From the NCBI GenBank assembly GCA_903882765.1, contig CAIRYE010000197.1:1-6065 (forward strand): a stretch of 6,065 nt of DNA, read 5' to 3'. A model generated the notes under the pieces. It saw nothing but the letters and a program-made list of their open reading frames with translations, searched no databases and was not told the DNA's origin. Shown here one piece after another: positions 1 through 3,948 of the stretch; the stretch's first letter is position 1, and each line of letters opens with the position of its first letter. The translations under genes were made by a program, and so were the position numbers. The stretch is from an uncultured Anaerolineae bacterium (GTDB lineage: Bacteria; Chloroflexota; Anaerolineae; Anaerolineales; Villigracilaceae).

Positions 1-1
1 G

Positions 2-373
2 GATGGCTCGGAGCCAAGTGATATTGTTACGAATTATGTGGTTGCAGTGCATAAGAAAGATTACGAGAAGGCGTATTCACACTTGGCTGATCTTCCAAAT
101 AAGCCAACTTTTGAAAACTTCAAGACCGCGTTCATAAATCATTCAGTAGATCCCGCGAGCGCTGGTTTGGAAATCGGGAAAGCCGAATTATCTGAAACGA
201 CCGCTAGTGTGGAGTTTGGGATCATTTTCAATCCCGGCGATCCATTTTCGGGCGGGTACAGAAATACTGAATATGGCCAATTAGTGAAACAGAATGGTGT
301 ATGGAAGATCAACCAATTACCGTACACAGTCTGGGCTTATGACTGGTATACAGACATGCAGTACAAGCAGTAA
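2..373 (+). CDS. C-terminal part of an NTF2-like (DUF4878-like) small domain protein, 5' truncated
   Basis: The frame is open from base 2 to the TAA at 371-373 and gives 123 residues with no start in view, so the gene begins before the window. A GTG at 38 could be read as a start. I reject it because it would cut the first helix, which runs from about PSDIVTNYVVAV through HKKDYEKAYSHL. That pattern (helix, then a 'DYEKAYSHL' segment, then alternating beta strands ending in 'GVWKINQLPY') is typical of NTF2-like folds such as DUF4878. Many of these are secreted or lipoprotein domains with no known enzymatic activity. The strands near 'TTASVEFGIIF' and 'GQLVKQNGVWKI' fit the curved sheet. The signal peptide or lipobox that would settle its location lies outside the window. 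The next gene starts 13 bases after the stop, so co-transcription is likely. The fold call is by sequence feel, and the function is unknown. Confidence 0.75.
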   Translation, partial: DGSEPSDIVTNYVVAVHKKDYEKAYSHLADLPNKPTFENFKTAFINHSVDPASAGLEIGKAELSETTASVEFGIIFNPGDPFSGGYRNTEYGQLVKQNGVWKINQLPYTVWAYDWYTDMQYKQ

Positions 374-386
374 GAATGGATAATCT

Positions 387-2291
387 ATGAAGAGCGTCCG
401 TCGTATTTATATTTATTTGGTAACGATCATAAGCCTCGAGGTAGTCATTTGGGGTTTGATCGGGCTGTTGAGAACTATTTTTTCATCGGGATTATTGGTT
501 GGCGCAGACACACTCGCGAGCGCGCTATCTTTGATCTTGGTTGGAATCCCAATCTTTGGATTGCATTGGTATTGGGCTCAACACTCCTCGGAGGATCTTG
601 AAGAATATTCCTCGGTCATTCGAGGGGTTTTCCTATATACAGCGTTGTTAGCTACCCTTATACCCGTTGCCCAAAACTTACTAGCCTTGGTGAATAGAAA
701 TTTAATTCTTGCAACCGGTATCAATTCCTATTTTTCTTTTGTAGGCGGAGAACAATCTACGATCGATAACTTGATCGCGATCGGGCTTAATTTGCTGGCG
801 GCTGTCTATTTTTACAGGATTTTAAAAACCAAATTGCATGACAAAATCCAGGAAAGTTGCTTCAAAGAAACATATCAACTTTATGGATATATTTGGGTGG
901 TGTATTCACTCTTCCTAACCTTGTTTGGAATTCAGGAAATCATTCGTTTCCTGTTTTACCAGCCGGGTATCATCATAGGGCCAGCAGGGAAGGAGTATTT
1001 CATCAACGGTTTATCGATGTGCATCATCGGGACTCCGTTATGGGTTTATTCTTGGCAGCATCGCCAGGCAATCGATCAGAATGCCACCGAAGAACGATCA
1101 GTGATCCGCTTGATCTTGTTGTTTATATTATCCTTGTTTGGTGTAATAACAGTTTTGACTATGTCGAGCATTACCGCTTACCAGATCGTGATGAAGTTAT
1201 TGGGCGAGGATGTTTCCGCGCTGCAACTTTTATCTAGAGTGGGTAATCCGGTTTCGGTAGCGGTGTCGTTAGGAATCGTTTGGTTTTATTATGGGAAGTG
1301 GTTTCACATTGAGGTGGTCTCGCGATATGAAGATGGACAAAAGCGTGCCCTGCTTCGATTACACAACTATTTATTGTCCCTGATGGGATTGGCGGCATTG
1401 ATCGCTGGAATCGCGATGTTGGCAAGCTTTATGATCAATATCAGCACAGGCAATATCATTTGGGGTGATGTATTACGGAAAAATCTATCAGCTTCAATTG
1501 CCATCTTGCTTACATCCTTACCGTTATGGATGTTGGTTTGGAGGACTTCGCAAGAAGAAGCCGCGCTTGACTCGCAAATTGGGGTTGAAGCGAGAAGATC
1601 GATCATTCGCCGATCATATTTATATATAGCGGTTTTCGGCAGCGTTATCGGCGGCATGGTTTCTGCTATTACATTGGTGAACACAGTTTTGTTTGGGGTC
1701 CTCGACCATATGGACTCTAGCTTTATTCCAACGACCTTAAACGACTTGTCCCTGCTGATTATTTTTGTGGTATTCCTTATTTACCATCTAGGCGCTTTAA
1801 AACAAGATGGGGCTTTCGCAAAGCAGTCCGACCTCTTAGAAGAGAAGATCAAAAAAATATATGTTTTAGAAAATAACTCCACCAATTACTTTGAATTGAT
1901 CTCTGTCGAAATGAATAAATCCAAATTAGGGATTTCGCCCATGAGGCTTATCGATGAAACCGGCATCCCTAAAAACGGAACCGAGGAAGACCTGCTTATC
2001 CTACCAGCTTCGTACTTGTTGAAGCCGACAGTTTGGGAAAAGGTGAGCCAATGGGCAGGGAATAAATTTATCATTCCAAACCCCATTTCAGGATTCAACT
2101 GGGTTGGCATTACAACTTTTGACCCTAAAGAAGTATTGAATAACATCAACAGCATCAACGACAACAAGCCCATAAAACAAATAGGTGTTTCAAAAACGTG
2201 GCAGATATTAGCCTATGTTGCCGCCGCGTGGTTTGGTTTTCAACTACTGCTGGTCTTATTTGGGGCACTCATAAGTATTGTTGCAGATTAA
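387..2291 (+). CDS. Polytopic membrane protein with three DUF5671-like four-helix modules plus a soluble C-terminal domain
   Basis: This 634-residue protein has about 13 predicted membrane helices: roughly 8-30, 41-63, 79-104, 126-145, 166-191, 205-224, 239-270, 281-305, 325-351, 367-386, 409-437, 448-470 and 605-631. The first twelve form three four-helix modules. In each, the second helix ends in P-x5-W-x3-Q (P55/W61/Q65, P217/W223/Q227, P379/W385/Q389), an exact 162-residue period. A V/I-I-R motif precedes the third helix of each module (R79, R241, R408). The start RRIYIYLV and this module pattern resemble DUF5671, a membrane domain of unknown function. Residues 471-490 are charged and probably helical, about 495-595 form a soluble domain I do not recognise, and a last helix anchors the C-terminus. 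The ATG at 387 has only a weak GGA (378-380) upstream, so translation may depend on coupling to the preceding gene. Transporter, sensor or scaffold roles are all possible, and no catalytic motif is visible. Confidence 0.85.
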   Translation: MKSVRRIYIYLVTIISLEVVIWGLIGLLRTIFSSGLLVGADTLASALSLILVGIPIFGLHWYWAQHSSEDLEEYSSVIRGVFLYTALLATLIPVAQNLLALVNRNLILATGINSYFSFVGGEQSTIDNLIAIGLNLLAAVYFYRILKTKLHDKIQESCFKETYQLYGYIWVVYSLFLTLFGIQEIIRFLFYQPGIIIGPAGKEYFINGLSMCIIGTPLWVYSWQHRQAIDQNATEERSVIRLILLFILSLFGVITVLTMSSITAYQIVMKLLGEDVSALQLLSRVGNPVSVAVSLGIVWFYYGKWFHIEVVSRYEDGQKRALLRLHNYLLSLMGLAALIAGIAMLASFMINISTGNIIWGDVLRKNLSASIAILLTSLPLWMLVWRTSQEEAALDSQIGVEARRSIIRRSYLYIAVFGSVIGGMVSAITLVNTVLFGVLDHMDSSFIPTTLNDLSLLIIFVVFLIYHLGALKQDGAFAKQSDLLEEKIKKIYVLENNSTNYFELISVEMNKSKLGISPMRLIDETGIPKNGTEEDLLILPASYLLKPTVWEKVSQWAGNKFIIPNPISGFNWVGITTFDPKEVLNNINSINDNKPIKQIGVSKTWQILAYVAAAWFGFQLLLVLFGALISIVAD

Positions 2292-2306
2292 AAGATATCC
2301 AAACAC

Positions 2307-2339
2307 AGTACTAATGTACCCCTATTCAATATTAGTATT
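2307..2339. repeat. AT-rich inverted repeat in the convergent intergenic region
   Basis: TACTAAT (2309-2315) is mirrored by ATTAGTA (2331-2337). Including flanking and wobble pairs the stem reaches 11 pairs (2307-2317 with 2329-2339) around an 11-base loop. No T-run follows, so it is not a classical terminator. It sits just upstream of a perfect TATAAT at 2345-2350. It could therefore be an operator dyad, an RNA hairpin in the 3' UTR of the membrane-protein transcript, or chance pairing of AT-rich sequence. Confidence 0.4.
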
Positions 2340-2344
2340 TGCGG

Positions 2345-2350
2345 TATAAT
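2345..2350 (+). promoter_or_regulatory. Perfect TATAAT box, possible minus-10 element of a very short transcript
   Basis: TATAAT occurs here on the plus strand, about seven bases before the first base of the strong hairpin at 2358. If it works as a minus-10, the start point would fall at the base of that hairpin and the product would be a hairpin RNA of about 45 bases. The minus-35 region (around 2322-2328, CTATTCA) matches the consensus poorly, so recruitment would need an activator or the box is incidental. Confidence 0.25.
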
Positions 2351-2357
2351 ACGTTTC

Positions 2358-2401
2358 GGTGACCCGTGGGATGCCCCCCTCATTCCACGGGTCACCATTT
2401 T
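2358..2401. terminator. Strong hairpin between convergent genes, probable terminator
   Basis: Arms at 2358-2373 and 2381-2396 form a 16-pair stem with one G-U wobble, starting GGTGACCCGTGG, around the seven-base loop CCCCCCT. On the plus strand a TTTT run follows (2398-2401), which suits an intrinsic terminator for the membrane-protein gene. On the minus strand the hairpin lies ten bases beyond the stop of the LuxR-type gene. There it is followed by GAAACG rather than a T-run, so termination in that direction should be weaker. A dispersed palindromic repeat is an alternative explanation. Confidence 0.75.
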
Positions 2402-2406
2402 AATAC

Positions 2407-2619
2407 CTATTCCTGGGGGATCAATTTGTTTTCGAAAACGATTCGAACCGCCTCGGGAGCATTTACTGCCCCCAATTTTTGATACAGCCTCGTTATATAA
2501 GTCTTGATCGTATTTAGGCTAAGACCTGTTTCGTAGGCGATCTGCTTCCGGGTCTTTCCATAGCTTATGCCGATAACGATCTCTCGAAACCGTGGTGAAA
2601 GGTTTATTTGGTTCCTCAT
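2407..2619 (-). CDS. Stand-alone LuxR/GerE-type helix-turn-helix transcriptional regulator
   Basis: This 70-residue protein is almost entirely a GerE/LuxR C-terminal DNA-binding domain. It has the family pattern 'LSPRFREIV..I..GKTRKQIA', then 'TGLSLNTIKTYITRLYQKLG', then 'APEAVRIV'. The second helix is near residues 22-30 and the recognition helix near 33-47 (SLNTIKTYITRLYQK). There is no receiver, autoinducer or PAS domain, so if it senses anything it must do so through a partner, or it acts constitutively. I chose the ATG at 2619 over an in-frame upstream ATG at 2649. The sequence AAAGGAGG lies four bases before the 2619 codon, and the longer version would overlap the minus-10 box. The gene is divergent from dnaN across a 127-base control region and converges with the membrane-protein gene. 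Its target is unknown; its own promoter and that of dnaN are natural candidates. Confidence 0.9.
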   Translation of the reverse strand: MRNQINLSPRFREIVIGISYGKTRKQIAYETGLSLNTIKTYITRLYQKLGAVNAPEAVRIVFENKLIPQE

Positions 2620-2623
2620 TATT

Positions 2624-2631
2624 CCTCCTTT
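2624..2631 (-). promoter_or_regulatory. Strong Shine-Dalgarno of the LuxR-type gene
   Basis: Read on the minus strand this is AAAGGAGG followed by AATA and ATG. It is a near-perfect match to the anti-Shine-Dalgarno and fixes the start of the regulator at 2619. The four-base spacing is slightly short but workable. Confidence 0.85.
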
Positions 2632-2640
2632 GTTGTCTAT

Positions 2641-2669
2641 AGTATACACTCCGTGGGTTCAGCTGTCAA
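2641..2669 (-). promoter_or_regulatory. Near-consensus sigma-70-type promoter of the LuxR-type gene
   Basis: On the minus strand TTGACA (2669-2664) is separated by exactly 17 bases from TATACT (2646-2641). That is six of six and five of six matches to the housekeeping consensus at the optimal spacing. The start point is expected near 2634, leaving a leader of only about 15 bases that is mostly the Shine-Dalgarno. A promoter this good on a regulator gene suggests strong basal expression held back by repression, possibly by its own product. Confidence 0.8.
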
Positions 2670-2687
2670 ACATTGTTTTTAATAATT

Positions 2688-2715
2688 TTGGAATCTGAAG
2701 TAAAATTAATATATT
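2688..2715 (+). promoter_or_regulatory. Candidate promoter of dnaN, overlapped by AT-rich palindromes
   Basis: TTGGAA (2688-2693), 16 bases, then TATATT (2710-2715) is a moderate match to a housekeeping promoter. TAAAAT at 2701-2706 is an alternative minus-10. Two dyads overlap it: TAATTTT/AAAATTA (2683-2689 with 2702-2708) and the perfect 12-base palindrome TTAATATATTAA (2706-2717). They could bind a regulator, but such palindromes are easily formed by chance in AT-rich DNA. The dnaN Shine-Dalgarno AGGAGA follows at 2735-2740. Confidence 0.4.
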
Positions 2716-2746
2716 AAAAGGCTGGATTTTTAATAGGAGAATCAGT

Positions 2747-3877
2747 ATGAAAGTTGAAGTACTTCAAGAAACACTGAACCGTGGCCTTAGTATTGTTCAC
2801 CCCGCCATTCAATCACGCAATGTCCTTCAAGTTCTTGGCAATGTATTACTCGCCACTGATGAAGGCAGGATACGTTTATCAGCCACTGATCTTGAATTGG
2901 GTATCACTTGTTGGATCGGCGCAAAGATCGAAGAAGAAGGATCCACAACGGTCCCATTCAAAACATTCGCGGAGTTGATAGGGACGCTTCCTGATTCCAA
3001 GGTTAACCTTTCTCTTAACACCGATACTCTCCTATTAAACATACGTTCCGGTTCGTCCACCAATGATGTTAAATGCATCGATGCCCAAGAGTTTCCTCCG
3101 CTACCTGTTCCCGATTTTAATGACGCGATCTTCTTGAACGTTGTTGATTTTCGCGATATGGTGGGGCAGGTAGCCTTTGCGGCCTCATCAGATGAAGCTC
3201 GACCTGTATTGATGGGTGTTTTACTGAAAGTAGATGGCGATACCGTTACGATGGCTGCCGCGGATGGCTTCCGTTTGTCGGTTCGCACTGCCACTTTATC
3301 TACCCCAGTAACGAGCCCGATCAGCGTCATTATTCCTTCAAAAGCCTTGCAAAACTTAGCGCGTATAGCATCCAACACCGAAGACCCGATCCAAATGGTG
3401 CTTCCAAAAGGAAGAGGCCAGGTTGTCTTCCGTGTGAAAGATGTTGAGCTTACCTCCCAATTGATCGATGGAACATTTCCTGATTACCAGCAGATCATTC
3501 CACGCTCCTTTAAATCTCGAACGTTACTACCTACCGCGTCTTTACTCAAGGCTTGTAAACAGGCTGAAATTTTTGCCCGCGAAGGTACCAATGTTGTCAG
3601 GCTTGATATCCGCACTAAAGGCGAGCTAACCCCCGCTGAAGTTGAGATCTCAGCCCAAAGTGAAGGCACTGGCAAGAACGAAACCATTGTTGAAGCTACC
3701 GTGGATGGGGGACCGCAATTGATCGCCTTCAATGTAAAATATCTCCGCGAAGTTTTAGAGGTAGTAAAAACACCCAACGTCGCGATAGAGACCTCAGCCC
3801 AAAACGCGCCCGGTGTTATCAAACCGGTTGGGGATGATGACTTCCTCCACGTCATCATGCCAATGCATTTAGGCTAG
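2747..3877 (+). CDS. dnaN: DNA polymerase III beta subunit (sliding clamp)
   Basis: The 376-residue product has the usual length of a bacterial beta clamp, a dimeric ring that encircles DNA and tethers polymerase III and other DNA enzymes. Family landmarks appear in order. Domain 1 (about 1-120) has LSATDLELGI at 44-53. Domain 2 (about 125-245) has RPVLMGVLL at 152-160 and AADGFRLSVR at 171-180. Domain 3 has IDGTFPDYQQIIP at 240-252, FNVKYLREVL at 328-337 and the terminal VIMPMHLG, matching the VMPMRL end that lines the client-binding pocket. The ATG has a good Shine-Dalgarno (AGGAGA, six-base gap). The usual dnaA and recF neighbours are absent on both sides, so this is either the only clamp gene in a rearranged genome or a paralogue. 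A divergent LuxR-type regulator lies upstream, and a terminator hairpin starts 21 bases after the stop. Nothing in the sequence looks damaged. Confidence 0.97.
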   Translation: MKVEVLQETLNRGLSIVHPAIQSRNVLQVLGNVLLATDEGRIRLSATDLELGITCWIGAKIEEEGSTTVPFKTFAELIGTLPDSKVNLSLNTDTLLLNIRSGSSTNDVKCIDAQEFPPLPVPDFNDAIFLNVVDFRDMVGQVAFAASSDEARPVLMGVLLKVDGDTVTMAAADGFRLSVRTATLSTPVTSPISVIIPSKALQNLARIASNTEDPIQMVLPKGRGQVVFRVKDVELTSQLIDGTFPDYQQIIPRSFKSRTLLPTASLLKACKQAEIFAREGTNVVRLDIRTKGELTPAEVEISAQSEGTGKNETIVEATVDGGPQLIAFNVKYLREVLEVVKTPNVAIETSAQNAPGVIKPVGDDDFLHVIMPMHLG

Positions 3878-3897
3878 CAAACACACCATTCAATCAA

Positions 3898-3930
3898 AAG
3901 AAACGTCGGAACCCATCCGACGTTTCTTCT
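3898..3930 (+). terminator. Intrinsic terminator of dnaN
   Basis: A perfect 13-pair stem (3898-3910 with 3916-3928) closes the five-base loop ACCCA. The descending arm ends in TTTCTTCT, a pyrimidine-rich rather than pure T tract. It starts 21 bases after the dnaN stop and ends about 20 bases before the next start codon, leaving little room for a separate promoter. It may therefore be leaky or act as an attenuator for the downstream gene. Confidence 0.8.
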
Positions 3931-3948
3931 ATCAGCGCAAACCCTCTT

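Noticed and set aside
38..373. GTG at 38 as the start of the first gene
   Set aside because: The frame is open to the window edge, there is no Shine-Dalgarno, and starting here would cut the first helix of the domain.
857..1237. 126-codon plus-strand frame inside the membrane-protein gene
   Set aside because: It is a frame-shifted shadow of conserved membrane modules with no start signal of its own.
2620..2649. Longer N-terminus (ATG at 2649) for the LuxR-type regulator
   Set aside because: It would overlap the minus-10 box, has no ribosome site, and encodes the Shine-Dalgarno itself; the ATG at 2619 is far better placed.
2827..3378. 183-codon open frame on the minus strand inside dnaN
   Set aside because: It is antisense to a clear sliding-clamp gene, has a low-complexity serine/threonine-rich product with no family pattern, and lacks a ribosome site.
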